A DNA stretch of 64,000 bases from a bacterium 210917-DFI.7.65 (GCA_020555865.1 JAJCJJ010000001.1:496001-560000), one strand, 5' to 3'; shown: positions 25,656-35,600, numbered from the stretch's first letter. The notes: generated by a model from the letters alone, not told the origin. Program-made: numbers and translations.

Positions 25656-27551
25656 ATGAGGGAGAGGCTGTGCCGTTGGGCTTTGGCGGCGGTGTCGCTG
25701 GTCCTGTGCGCCCTGTTTGCCCTGGGTCTGCTGGCCTATACCCAGCCCATGGAGGCGCAGGTCTACGACCTGTCCTTTGTCTGGGAGGGGGAGACGCCCC
25801 CGGAGGGCTGGGCCTTTTCCGACAAGGGCTGGACCGTGTTCACCCAGGAGGGGACGGAAAAGCGGGAGCTGGTTCCGAACGGCGTCGGCGGCTACACCGG
25901 CCTGGACTTTCCCGGCCAGACCATTTACTTCTCCCGGGTGCTGGCCGAGCCGCTGGACGCTCCCACACTCCAGATCGCTGCGGCGGACAGCGCCATCGCC
26001 GTTTTCCTGGACGACGTGCCGCTGTACGCGGACTTTGACCGGGAAACGGCGGCCATCGGCGCGCTCCGTCTGCCCACGCTGGACGCTTACCGGACCGAGC
26101 CGGTGACCATCTCCCTGCCCATGGACTACCGGGGCAGGACGCTGACCATCGCCCAGGGTACCTATATTTATGAGGGGGTGCCTGCGGCGGAGATCACCGC
26201 ATATCCGGCGGCAGTGACACTGCTGTGCGGCTACGCCTATGAGAGCGGCCTCATTGCCCAGAGTTTCCGAACCGCCATCCCGGCGGCACTGGCCTACGCG
26301 GCGGCGGCGCTCCTGCTGGCGCTGATGGTGTGGCGGGCCTTTCACGGCAGGCGGGATCCGGGTTTGCTGTGGGCGGCTCTGGCGTTATTTTTCGTCATGG
26401 CAAGAGAAGTGGGAACAGCCCCCTTCTTTTATCAGTATTTTGGCCGCACGCAGTTTGACTTTGCCGGTCTGGCCCGTTTCTTTGCGCTGGCCGCTCTGCT
26501 GGCTTTTCTGTCCAGCCGGGCGGGAAAGCGGCGGTGGGCGCTGTGGGTACTGACCGGGCTTTACACGCTGTCTGTCAGCATCTATCTGGTGATCGAACTG
26601 CGCGGCCTGGAGCTGACCAGTGATCTGCTGATTTTCCTGGCGGTCAGCCTGCCTGTTCTGCTGGGCTTTTGCGCCCTGCTGGCCGCGCTGGCGCTGGGCG
26701 GTCTCTTCTGGCGAAAGGAAAGCAGGTTCTACCGCTTGTTTTGCCCCATCATGCTGGCTGGCATCCTGCTGTTCGTGGCGGGCGCCGCGCTGGCGCGGCC
26801 GCTCCCCTCTCTCAGCGGAGTGACGCTCCATTATCTGCTCTGGCCGGTGATGGCCGCGGCGCTGACCGCTGCCGTCCTCTCGGCGGTGGCGGAGGTCTTA
26901 TCAGGCGAAGTTGCCCGCCAGACGGAGGCCCGGGCGCTGGCGGAGCGGGAACGCATGGCTCTTGCCAGCTATGAGAGCCTGCTCCGCCAGCAGCAGGAGA
27001 TCCTGATGCTGCGGCACGACATGACCAAGCACCTCCGGGTTCTTCAGGGCATGGTGACAGAGCCGCAGGCCGCGGCCTATCTGCATTCCCTGACCGGGGA
27101 GGTGGCCCAGACCCGCACCATGGCAAACACCGGGAACCAAATGATCGACATCCTGCTCAACAGCCGGCTTGCCGCCGCGCAGGACGCTGGAATCGCGGTG
27201 GAGCTTCAGCTGACACAGGCTCCGGAACGGCTTGGCCTGTCGGATACGGAGCTGTGCTCTCTCCTGATGAATCTTCTGGATAATGCTGTGGCGGGTGCGC
27301 AGGCTCCCGGTGTGGCGAAGCCATACATCAAGCTGGATCTGCATCTCAAAAACGGCTTTTTTGTCTTTACCTGTGAAAACGCCGCTGTTTGGGAATGGAT
27401 GAAGCGGGAGCATAAAAAAGAGCCCATGCAGACGCATGGGCTGGGCAGAAAAATTATTCAGCAGATTGTAACAAGGCACGGCGGCCTGCTCCGCACGGAA
27501 ACAGGGGATGACTTTTATCGGGTGATTCTGGCACTTCCCATCAGCGCCTGA
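25656..27551 (+). CDS. Membrane sensor histidine kinase, GHKL/AgrC-like
   Basis: A 631-residue kinase. A signal-anchor at residues 5-27 is followed by an extracytoplasmic sensor of about 170 residues resembling the 7TMR-DISM extracellular type, a block of seven or eight hydrophobic segments (about 205-420), a short coiled region and a GHKL kinase core. The phospho-acceptor is H454 in MLRHDMTKHLR, a motif of the LytS/AgrC group. The ATP-binding N box is NLLDNAV, and late motifs include HGLGRKII. Its gene overlaps the convergent response-regulator gene by 11 bp at the 3' ends. It is divergent from the giant SLH gene and may sense a wall or peptide signal. Confidence 0.88.
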   Translation: MRERLCRWALAAVSLVLCALFALGLLAYTQPMEAQVYDLSFVWEGETPPEGWAFSDKGWTVFTQEGTEKRELVPNGVGGYTGLDFPGQTIYFSRVLAEPLDAPTLQIAAADSAIAVFLDDVPLYADFDRETAAIGALRLPTLDAYRTEPVTISLPMDYRGRTLTIAQGTYIYEGVPAAEITAYPAAVTLLCGYAYESGLIAQSFRTAIPAALAYAAAALLLALMVWRAFHGRRDPGLLWAALALFFVMAREVGTAPFFYQYFGRTQFDFAGLARFFALAALLAFLSSRAGKRRWALWVLTGLYTLSVSIYLVIELRGLELTSDLLIFLAVSLPVLLGFCALLAALALGGLFWRKESRFYRLFCPIMLAGILLFVAGAALARPLPSLSGVTLHYLLWPVMAAALTAAVLSAVAEVLSGEVARQTEARALAERERMALASYESLLRQQQEILMLRHDMTKHLRVLQGMVTEPQAAAYLHSLTGEVAQTRTMANTGNQMIDILLNSRLAAAQDAGIAVELQLTQAPERLGLSDTELCSLLMNLLDNAVAGAQAPGVAKPYIKLDLHLKNGFFVFTCENAAVWEWMKREHKKEPMQTHGLGRKIIQQIVTRHGGLLRTETGDDFYRVILALPISA

Positions 27552-28254
27552 GGAGATCCAGCAGCTTTTGCTGGATTTCTGCCATACGCTGGCGGCTGAC
27601 GGGCAGGGTCCCGCCGCCCCGGAGCTCCAGCGTTCCCTGGGAGATGCCGCTCACATAGTCCAGATTGACCAGAATCGTCCGGTGGCAGTAAACGAACCAT
27701 TCCGGGAGCTGGGCTGCCAGCTCTGACAGGCGCATCCGCAGCTCAAGCTGTCCCGTGGGGAGGGAAATGCGGATCCCCCGGCCCCAGGTCTCCGCATAGT
27801 GGATGTCCTGCAGGGATACGCGGGTGCGGCCTGTAGCGGTGGGGAGCATCAGCTGGTTTCGGCCCTTGAGCTGCCGCCGGGTCTCTTCATAGCAGTGGAG
27901 CAGAGCTTCGCGAAGCAGTTCCGGATCCAGCGGTTTTGGCAAGTAGCGTTTGGCGTCCACCCGGTAGCCCTGCATGGCCATCTCCCGGTCCGTGGAGATG
28001 AATACCACGTTCGGAGTGTCCGGATACTTTTTCAGCACGGCGGCCAGCGCCATGCCGTCCAGCTCTCCCATGAGCACGTCCAGCAGCAGAAGGTCAAAAT
28101 GCCGGCCGGTCTGAATGTCTGAGAGGAGGGTTTGACTGCTTTCATAAGCTGCAATGGAGCAGGGGAGCCCGGCCTTCGCCATGATGCTCTCCGTCAGCTG
28201 GATGTTATGCTGCAAATCGGATATCTCATCGTCGCAGATGGCAATTTGATACAC
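27541..28254 (-). CDS. LytTR-family response regulator
   Basis: A 237-residue regulator. The start chosen is the GTG at 28254 (VYQIAICDDE), because GAGGGGG lies 7 bp upstream; an ATG seven codons earlier is in frame but lacks this. The receiver domain has acidic D8/D9 and the phospho-acceptor D59 (FDLLLLDVLMGELDG) and ends with YLPKPLDPELL. The C-terminal LytTR DNA-binding domain contains VSLQDIHYAETWGRGI and FVYCHRTILVNLDYVSG. LytTR proteins bind paired direct repeats about 21 bp apart, as found at 25536-25569. It probably pairs with the convergent kinase. Confidence 0.92.
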   Translation of the reverse strand: MYQIAICDDEISDLQHNIQLTESIMAKAGLPCSIAAYESSQTLLSDIQTGRHFDLLLLDVLMGELDGMALAAVLKKYPDTPNVVFISTDREMAMQGYRVDAKRYLPKPLDPELLREALLHCYEETRRQLKGRNQLMLPTATGRTRVSLQDIHYAETWGRGIRISLPTGQLELRMRLSELAAQLPEWFVYCHRTILVNLDYVSGISQGTLELRGGGTLPVSRQRMAEIQQKLLDLLRR

Positions 28255-28289
28255 GGCGCTCCCCCTCTCAAACATTCTGTGTTTTTCTT

Positions 28290-28298
28290 ATTATAGCA
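28290..28298 (-). promoter_or_regulatory. Extended -10 promoter of the LytTR regulator
   Basis: TGCTATAAT on the minus strand (TATAAT at 28295-28290), 36 bp upstream of the GTG start. No good -35 is seen. Confidence 0.5.
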
Positions 28299-28385
28299 CA
28301 GAGGAATGAAAAATGGAAAGGCTTTCTCACCATGCTGCGGCAGCTCATTTTAACATGTGCAATGGCGCTGAAATTGTTTTTTCAC

Positions 28386-28414
28386 TTGCATATACAGTGG
28401 CTCTATGGTATAAT
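28386..28414 (+). promoter_or_regulatory. Promoter of the MFS exporter leader
   Basis: TTGCAT (28386-28391), a 17-bp spacer and TATAAT (28409-28414). It produces a leader of about 290 nt before the exporter gene. Confidence 0.8.
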
Positions 28415-28448
28415 GTGTTTACTATTTTAAGAAAGGCGAGGTGGCTTG

Positions 28449-28466
28449 ATGTCGTCTGTTCGCTAA
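28449..28466 (+). CDS. Possible leader peptide MSSVR
   Basis: A five-codon frame ATG TCG TCT GTT CGC TAA with an AGGCGAGG ribosome-site-like sequence 8 bp upstream. It sits in the leader of the exporter gene between the promoter and the terminator, as do the regulatory peptides of macrolide-resistance genes. Translation is not proven. Confidence 0.45.
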   Translation: MSSVR

Positions 28467-28625
28467 AATTGGGACAATCAGAATGTGTGCTCATCGATGG
28501 TTGGATGGGTTATATTGTTGTACCTTTTTTGCGGATGGATTCATTAGGCTGAGTTGTATGCAGACGGTTATGTGCCGCCTGCCGTTTTGACGCACGGCTG
28601 CTGGAAGAACTGCAGAATTGATACG

Positions 28626-28659
28626 CGGATAACCCGTTTTCATGGGTTATCCGTTTTTT
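28626..28659 (+). terminator. Leader terminator (probable attenuator) before the MFS gene
   Basis: CGGATAACCC (28626-28635) pairs with GGGTTATCCG (28644-28653), followed by TTTTTT. It lies downstream of the promoter and upstream of the gene with no other gene between, so full transcription needs read-through. Confidence 0.8.
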
Positions 28660-28713
28660 GTTGTCCTTTTGTTTGTAAACTTATCCAATGAAGTCGAAAG
28701 GATCCGATTTATT

Positions 28714-29937
28714 ATGACGGAAACAAGGAAATGGAAACAATCCTTTTTAATCGTTGCGTTGGGACAGGCCGTGTCACTGCTGGGCAGCCACGGCGTCCAA
28801 TTCGCGTTGATCTGGTGGCTGGCGGAACAGACTGCTTCGCCTTTGATGCTGGGCGCCTCCGGCCTTGCGGCCTATCTGCCCATGACGCTGCTCAGTCCTG
28901 TTGCCGGAATCGCGGCAGACCGATTCAATCGGAAATTCATCTGTATATTTTCCGATCTGGCCATGGGCTTTTGTGCTCTGATGTATGCAGTACTGCTGTG
29001 CTGGTTTGATCTTCCGGTGTGGACGGTGTTTTTCCTGCTGTGCACCCGGGGCGCCGGCAGCGCTTTCCAGCAGCCGGCCATCCAGTCCATTCTTCCTCAG
29101 CTGGTTCCGGCAGAGGAACTGGTGCGGACCAACGGCTGGATGCAGCTGATAAACGCCGGCTCTTTTCTCATCGGCCCTATTATCGGTGCGGCGCTCTATG
29201 CGGCCTTCCCGCTGCCGGTGGTGCTGATGAGCGATGTGGTGGGGGCGGGACTGGCCAGCCTTGCCCTGGCTGCGGTAAAGATCCCGCGGTTGGAGAAGCG
29301 GCAGAGGGGGCAGAAGAGCGCGGCGGCACAGTTCAGGGAAGGGCTGCAGGTCTTTCGGGAGGATTCGCGGCTGTTCCGTTTGGTGCTGGCCCAGGCCCTG
29401 TGTATGTTTTTCTACGGCCCGCTGTCTTCTTTTTATCCCCTGATGACCAGTGATTATTTTAACCTGCCCGCCCTGTACGGAGGTGCTGCGGAGCTGTCTT
29501 TTGCTGCGGGGATGATTTTGTCCTCGCTGCTGTTTTCAAGCGTTTGGAAAGTCCGGCGGAATATCGGCGTTTCGTATGCGGGCCTGTTCGGTATGGGCTT
29601 TGGTGCGGCGCTGTGCGGCGTTCTCCCGCCGTGCTATGGGGGCTGGTTCGTATTCGCGCTTGGCTGTGCCCTGCTGGGGGCGGCGGGCAATGTCCATCTT
29701 GTCCCGTTGACGGCTTACATCCAGAAGAGTGTGGCTCCCGAGAAAATGGGCAGGGCGTTCTCTGTACTGACCCTGATTTCATCGGTAACCATGCCGGTGG
29801 GGCTGCTCATCAGCAGTCCAATCGCGGAAACGGCGGGCGTGGCAGTGTGGTTTCTGCTCTCCGGCATTGCCATAATGGCTCTAGCGGCGGGTGTGTTTTT
29901 ATTGGATTCCTGGAAAGAAAGGAGAAAAAAGGTATGA
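28714..29937 (+). CDS. MFS drug exporter, Mef-like
   Basis: A 407-residue major-facilitator protein with about 12 hydrophobic segments. It starts MTETRKWKQSFLIVALGQAV, the N-terminal pattern of the macrolide-efflux Mef group, and has motif A LSPVAGIAADRFNRKF (about residues 65-80). The start is ATG 28714, with AAAGGA upstream; an earlier in-frame ATG (28642) lies inside the terminator stem and is rejected. The family expels macrolides or other small drugs with protons. The attenuator-like leader suggests induction by a ribosome-acting antibiotic. The gene ends in an ATGA overlap with the acetyltransferase. Confidence 0.85.
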   Translation: MTETRKWKQSFLIVALGQAVSLLGSHGVQFALIWWLAEQTASPLMLGASGLAAYLPMTLLSPVAGIAADRFNRKFICIFSDLAMGFCALMYAVLLCWFDLPVWTVFFLLCTRGAGSAFQQPAIQSILPQLVPAEELVRTNGWMQLINAGSFLIGPIIGAALYAAFPLPVVLMSDVVGAGLASLALAAVKIPRLEKRQRGQKSAAAQFREGLQVFREDSRLFRLVLAQALCMFFYGPLSSFYPLMTSDYFNLPALYGGAAELSFAAGMILSSLLFSSVWKVRRNIGVSYAGLFGMGFGAALCGVLPPCYGGWFVFALGCALLGAAGNVHLVPLTAYIQKSVAPEKMGRAFSVLTLISSVTMPVGLLISSPIAETAGVAVWFLLSGIAIMALAAGVFLLDSWKERRKKV

Positions 29938-30875
29938 TTCGTATGCTACAGCCCCAGGATACCGGGCGTGTCATGCAGCTTTGGCTGGAGGGCAATCTGG
30001 ATGCCCATGCTTTTGTGCCCGGGAATTACTGGTGCGAAAAGGTTTCCATGGTGCGTGAGCTGCTTTTGCAGGCAGAAGTCTATGTATATGAACAAAACGG
30101 TGAGATACAGGGCTTTGTGGGACTGCAGGGGGATATGATTGCGGGGATTTTTGTGGATCGGCTGCACCGCTCCGGGGGGATTGGGAAACAGCTCCTGAAT
30201 CATGTGAAACACCTTCATCCGGTTCTTTTGCTGAGCGTTTACCGGAAAAATTTATCTGCTGCGGCGTTTTATAACCGGGAGGGATTTTCTGCGATAGAGG
30301 AAGGAATGGATGAAGACACCGGAGAATTGGAGCATACCATGCGATGGGCGAGGCGGGAAAAGGAAACTCTGCAGCGGGCGGCAGTGACGCTGCTCCGCCT
30401 GCGGGAGCATCCGGAGCTGGCCAGCTGCGCGGCTTTGTGGTTCAGCGCCAAATGGGATATCCCTGCGCAGGCATACCGGGAGAGCATCCGGCAGTGTGCG
30501 GCGGGCAAAGAGAGCGTGCCGCAGTGGTATGTCGTGCAGAACGAAAACCGGGAGATTGTAGCCGGAGCCGGTGTGATTGAGAACGACTTTCACGACCGAA
30601 ACGATCTGGCGCCGAATGTGTGTGCCCTTTTTGTGGAAGAAGCGTACCGCGGGCAGGGGATTGCCCGCAGTGTGTTGGACGCGATCCGGCAGGATTTGAG
30701 CGGGATGGGAATCCGGAAACTGTACCTGGTCACAGATCACACGGAATTTTATGAAAAATGCGGATGGAAGTTCCGGACTCTGGTAATCGGCGGCGACGGT
30801 TTGCCGGAACGGTTGTATGAATCCGGGGATGGAAAAAGCGCTGTAACCGACTCCGGGGCGGGCGGAATCCAATAA
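29934..30875 (+). CDS. Tandem GNAT acetyltransferase (two domains)
   Basis: A 313-residue protein made of two N-acetyltransferase domains. Domain one (about 1-135) starts MIRMLQPQDTGRVMQLWLEG and has the acetyl-CoA loop RSGGIGKQLL and the late motif AAAFYNREGF; it is closest to the YjaB type. Domain two (about 145-300) has NVCALFVEEAYRGQGIARSV with the Q/RxxGxG/A loop RGQGIA, then FYEKCGWKF. The start overlaps the exporter stop as ATGA, so both are made from one mRNA. Acetylation of a drug or of a toxic metabolite is possible; the substrate is unknown. Confidence 0.85.
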   Translation: MIRMLQPQDTGRVMQLWLEGNLDAHAFVPGNYWCEKVSMVRELLLQAEVYVYEQNGEIQGFVGLQGDMIAGIFVDRLHRSGGIGKQLLNHVKHLHPVLLLSVYRKNLSAAAFYNREGFSAIEEGMDEDTGELEHTMRWARREKETLQRAAVTLLRLREHPELASCAALWFSAKWDIPAQAYRESIRQCAAGKESVPQWYVVQNENREIVAGAGVIENDFHDRNDLAPNVCALFVEEAYRGQGIARSVLDAIRQDLSGMGIRKLYLVTDHTEFYEKCGWKFRTLVIGGDGLPERLYESGDGKSAVTDSGAGGIQ

Positions 30876-30950
30876 TATTCTGAGGGTAAAATGCAGTTTT
30901 TCGTATAGGCGGGCGCTTCGACGGTACAATAACCGTATCTGTATGCCGTT

Positions 30951-31290
30951 ATGAGAAAACAGCCTGAGCGGCTCAGTACCGTGCACATTCGACGCTATGC
31001 CCTGTATCTGCGGGAGCAGGAGCGTGCCCCGGCCACCATTCAAAAATACCTCCATGACCTGCACGTTTTTTTGGAATATCTGGATGGCCGCCCCTCACCA
31101 AAGCCGTGCTGATCGGCGGGAAAGAGGAACTCACGGCCAACCACGCTCCGGCCAGCGTTAACTCTATGCTGGCTGCGGTGGGAGGGTTTCTCCGCTTTAT
31201 GGGGTGGGAGGAACTGCGTGTAAAGCCCCTGAAGATTCAGCGCTCTCCTTTCTGTGACGAGGAACGGGAACTGACCCGTGCCGAGTATGC
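30951..31290 (+). pseudogene. Tyrosine recombinase, N-terminal fragment with a frameshift
   Basis: From ATG 30951 the frame reads ERLSTVHIRRYALYLREQER, then TIQKYLHDLHVFLEYLDGR, the SAM-like core-binding domain of phage-type integrases. A one-base loss in the C run near 31090 shifts it; the other frame continues with VLIGGKEELTANHAPASVNS and AAVGGFLRFMGWEELRV. The catalytic domain is absent. It is a relic. Confidence 0.75.
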
Positions 31291-31516
31291 CCGGCAGGGA
31301 GGATACAACGCTGCCCAGGGCGGCATGGCGATTCGGGAATACGCGGACTATGATGCAATTTCCCGGTACGCGCTGGAGGCTATGGACTGGGCCAATGCCG
31401 CAGGAATTCTGAACGGTACCAGTGCCACCATGCTGGCGCCCCAGGGGCAGGCTGCGCGGGCGCAGGCTGCAGCCATGCTGACGCGCCTGTGCCAGACGGC
31501 GGTGCAGGAAGTTTGA
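31291..31516 (+). pseudogene. SLH domain fragment
   Basis: In frame with the integrase relic, the last ~70 codons read YALEAMDWANAAGILNGTSA then QAARAQAAAMLTRLCQ. They are very close to the last SLH repeat of the giant surface protein in this window (EEAVRWANAEGLINGTSATM ... ILTRFCQ). It is the tail of a lost SLH protein gene fused by deletion to the integrase relic. Confidence 0.75.
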
Positions 31517-31591
31517 GTGTTCTGTTCTTGTACCGGCGCGCGGAACATTCTGCTTTTGAACGCAACGCTTTGTGAACAACCTTATCATGCG

Positions 31592-31643
31592 GTGCGCCCC
31601 ACAATGGTCATTCCGACCACTGTGGGGCGCGCTGCTTTTTGTC
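31592..31643 (+). terminator. Terminator after the SLH relic
   Basis: GCGCCCCACA and TGTGGGGCGC enclose an inner GGTC/GACC stem; GCTGCTTTTTG follows. Confidence 0.75.
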
Positions 31644-31869
31644 CCTTTCTGCCGCTGTGCAGTTCCCGGCCTGCGGTATTTCGAATCTTTCGAGCCAGTA
31701 TAGAATAAATGCTTTTTATAAATTTAGTTCTTATTTTATAGGTAAAACACACGCCGGCGCAGTGGGAGGGGGCAGATACTGAAAGATGGATCGGGAAATA
31801 AAACAAACAGTGTGATGGTATCTATGCGCTTTGTACAAAACGAATGCTGGAAATTTTATGAAATGGCGC

Positions 31870-31898
31870 TTGCGCGGATCTGGTTTATCCGGTATGAT
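31870..31898 (+). promoter_or_regulatory. Probable promoter of the TetR gene
   Basis: TTGCGC (31870-31875), a 17-bp spacer and TATGAT (31893-31898), 62 bp upstream of the start codon. Confidence 0.5.
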
Positions 31899-31959
31899 GA
31901 AAACATAAAAACAAATTTTTATTTTTGTTATTTAATTGGAAAGGAAGGGAGCGTGCCAT

Positions 31960-32613
31960 ATGCCGCGCAAAGCTTATTCAGAACAGGAGCGGGAGCGGGT
32001 CCGGGAAGCACTGCTGGCCGCTGCTCTGCAGCACATTGCCGCGCATGGACTGAAACATGCCAGCGTGGAGACCATCTGTGCAGCAGTTGGTATTTCCAAA
32101 ACGTTTTTCTACTCCTTCTTTCCCTCGAAAGAAGCGCTGGTGCTGCAGGCGTTGTCTTACCAGCAGCCAAAATTGCTGGCCTTCGCCCGGACGCTTATGA
32201 GCGACCCGAAGTTGAGCTGGCGGGAAGGTTTGGAAACCTTCCTGCGCCGCTGCTGCTATAACAGCAGCGGCATAGCTGTGTTGTCTGCTGAAGAGGAACA
32301 GATGGTGTTCCGGCGCTTGTCGCCGGAGGAATACCAGGCGTTCCAGCGTAGTCAGCTGATCCTGTTTGGCGAACTGCTGGCTGTATTCGGTATCCCGGTG
32401 GCGACGATTGATCCAAGGTTGTTCGGCAACCTGGCTCTGGCCATGATTATGGTGCGCAAGGCTATGCCGGAAGGCCTGCCCTTTCTCTTTCCGGAAATGG
32501 CGGATGAAATGGTGTCTTTTCAGATCGGTGCGCTGGCCGATGCGCTGGAGCGAGCCAGGGACGCAAAGCCTCCACACGGGGAAAATCGTCCTGAAACAGA
32601 AAACGAACCCTGA
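31960..32613 (+). CDS. TetR/AcrR-family transcriptional regulator
   Basis: A 217-residue regulator. The start MPRKAYSEQERERVREALLA (ATG 31960) follows a GGAAGGGAG ribosome site; an in-frame ATG eight codons earlier is possible. The helix-turn-helix is ASVETICAAVGISKTFFYSFFPSKEAL at residues 36-62, the TetR signature. The C-terminal ligand-binding part is all-helical. The next gene starts 76 bp downstream on the same strand, so it may control the SUFU/DUF4261 cluster or be co-transcribed with it. Confidence 0.9.
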   Translation: MPRKAYSEQERERVREALLAAALQHIAAHGLKHASVETICAAVGISKTFFYSFFPSKEALVLQALSYQQPKLLAFARTLMSDPKLSWREGLETFLRRCCYNSSGIAVLSAEEEQMVFRRLSPEEYQAFQRSQLILFGELLAVFGIPVATIDPRLFGNLALAMIMVRKAMPEGLPFLFPEMADEMVSFQIGALADALERARDAKPPHGENRPETENEP

Positions 32614-32689
32614 GAGTGGGGTTGTACCCGACGGAACGTCTGCAGCTCGGACAATTATCATGAAACGGAATTCAAAGGAGGAACTTGTT

Positions 32690-35600
32690 ATGACATTAAT
32701 GGAACAATGCCAGATCTGGAACGACAACGATGAATACCAGAAAATCGTTGACGCCATCGAGGTTCTGCCAGAGGAGGAGCGCACGCCGGAACTGTGCAGC
32801 GAGCTGGCCCGCGCGTACAACAATCTGGCGGATCCCGGTACGGCGGAGGGACGGGCACAGCTGCGGCGCGCCCTGGATCTGCTGCGGCCCTACGAGGAAA
32901 CGCTCAAAGACGATCACTGCTGGAACTTCCGCATGGCGTATGCCTATTATTATCTGGACCAGGAAGGGCCGGCGCTGCCGTATTTTGAACGGGCGCTGGA
33001 GAAGCGGCCCGGCGACGAAGATACGCAGTATTTTATTGATGCGTGCCGCCGCGGCCTGGCCCTGCCCAGGTTCCAGCGGAATTTCCGTGAACGGACGCAG
33101 GAGGCCTGGGAGGCGTTTGTTCAGGGCGAGGCGGAACTGCGCGGCCTGATGGATCAGGAAGACCGGGACGCCGTGGCAGAGGAACTCATTGCCAAATGCG
33201 ATGCAATTTTGCACCTGGCGTTTGAAACCATCGCTTTTGAGATGGGTTATAACGGCGAAAAATACGAACTGATCCTCACACCTGAGGGCGACCGGACCAG
33301 GCTGTTTGAGCTGGTGTATTTCCAGCGTCATGCGCCGGCGGACGTCCGGAAACAGTGGAATATTCTGGTGGGCCGACAGAAAACAGCAGGGTTTGCGCTG
33401 CGGATCGACGACTGGGAGATTGAGGCGCAGGACGTGCAGGTGTGGGTAGAAGCGCAGGGAGAGGAAACCGCGGCCCTGACGCTGTACTGCGAAAAGCTGC
33501 TCCCGCTGCTGCGGGAAGAGGAAAACAAAGTCTGGTGGATGCTGTCCACCCTGACAGATCAGGTGCTGGGCGAGATCCCTGCCATGGCGCTGATCGATGG
33601 CTTTGATGTGTTGGATGCGCCCCGAGATGGAGTGTCTGTATCCCTGGAAGAGCTGCCTCAGAAACTGGCGGATATGGGAATGCGGACCGACTGGGATGCC
33701 GCGGCCTATCTGGAAAATCACTATACGGCATATGAACTGGAACCGAATCAGGATGTGGATGCCGATTGGCGCATGGATGTGTTTGCTGGCTCCACCTGCT
33801 GCCCGGCGCTGGTCAACGGTTACCTGAGCAATCAAAGCGAGACGATGGATGCTTTCCACCAAAACGGCGCGGTGCCGGGGTTCTTCTGCTATCCGGTGGA
33901 TGGGTTCACCGGCGCAGAGCGGGGCAAAGTTCTGCTCGATTTCCGCGATGCCCTGGAAGAAGCGGTGCGGAAGGCGGCCGGAGAAGATGCTGTTACCTTT
34001 GTGGGTGGTGCGTCGGGTCTGCGCTGTGGTTATCTGGACTTTATCGCTTGGGATTTGCCGGCCGTGCTGAACGCCGCGGCAGAATTTTTGGAAACGAGCC
34101 CCGTAGCCTGGGCGAATTTTCACACGTTCCGCCGGGATGTAGGTACCGTGCGGCTGATCAATCGCGAAAACGATGCGCCGGTGGTGGATGAACAGACTGG
34201 TTCGCTGCTCTCACAGGAGGATATCGCTGCGCTGGCAGCCTTTGAAGAGGGCAGCAGCGGATACTTCGGCCGGATGTGGTCGTATTTGAACGATTTTATC
34301 AGTACTGGCGTGGCAGAAGGGCGCTTTACGCAGCAGCAGGCCCGGGAGGACCTTCAGATTGCCTTGTGGTACGCCTATGCCTGGAATAATCTTGACGAAT
34401 ATGATTCTTACTATAAGGCGGCCCAGTGGATGCCGGCTTCGGAGAAAAACGCGCAGGGCTGCGGCACATGGTATTATCGTTATTCTGTGGCGCTGATGTA
34501 CTGCGGACGGCTGGAAGAGGCATGGCAATATGCCGAGACGGGCGCACAGGAGGAACCGGACTATCCCTGGATCTGGCTGCAGGTAGCGAAACTGCGCAGC
34601 CACTTTGGAAATCGGGAGGGCGCTTTGGAGGCTGTGCGGCGCGGCTTGGCGCTGGAGCCGGGCGACCATGAATTCCAGACGCTGGGCCGGGAGATCGAGG
34701 CGGGTGCACCTCTGGAAACGATGGAATATCATTGGATTGATCCGGACTGCGACCAGGCGCTGCAGGACGGTTTGGACGAAGGGGCAGACGACAAACGGCG
34801 GGCGATTTCCTGTATCGTGCTTGATCCGGAGAGCCTGAAGTGGGTCAAGGAGCTGCTTCAGCCGACGGATTGGGTTGCGGATGCGCCCTACTGCAGTTTT
34901 CATATGCCGGTTCAGGATCAGCGCGTGGAAGTGGTGTTCCTGATGAATGAGGCGGGGCTTTCCAAGCTGAAACACACATGGCTGGAAGAGCAGAAAGCCC
35001 GGCTGGAGAGCGGGCAGTGGCTGACCCATACGCGGGAGGATGGCAGAACCGGCGCGCTGGAAGCGGTGATGATCGGCCTGGACTATCGGATTGGACTGCT
35101 TTACCGTCTGGAAAAGGACGGGACGCGGTTCCAAATTTTTCTGCAGCCGGATGGTACTGCGGCGGAACATGCCATTTGGGAAGAGGAGCCTCCGGAGGCG
35201 GGCGGAGAAAAAACGTCTGCAGCGCAGCAGGAGGATGACGATGACCGGACCGGTTCTTTTGTCGGCTTTGTGCTGCTGCAGCAGGCACAGTGGAGCAGGG
35301 AACAGCTGATCGGCGATCTGAAAACAGAATGGGGCATCGATGCTGCCGAAGATAAAGCGGAAGAACCGGAGGGCAGCGACGATGTGATGGTCTTTTCCGT
35401 GGAAGATATGATGGTGGCGGTCAGCCTGATGCCGGCTCCGGTGCCGGATCATGAAGCGGAGGCCAACGCCGGGAATAACTATATGTGGCCGGAAGCGGTG
35501 GAGGCAGCCAGAGCGCATCAGGGCCACCTTATGGTGGCGGTGCTGGGGAAGAATGCAGACCTGTTTGAGCGGGGCAAGCTGTTTGTCAAAGTGATGGCCT

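Noticed and set aside
28313..28552. 79-codon frame in the exporter leader
   Set aside because: It spans the promoter and leader, has no ribosome site, and the leader architecture explains the region.
28642..28713. Upstream in-frame ATG of the MFS exporter
   Set aside because: It lies within the terminator stem, has no ribosome site and adds a non-family extension.
32696..34123. 475-codon minus-strand frame
   Set aside because: Antisense to the N-terminal part of the TPR/DUF4261 gene, which has a strong ribosome site and recognisable domains.
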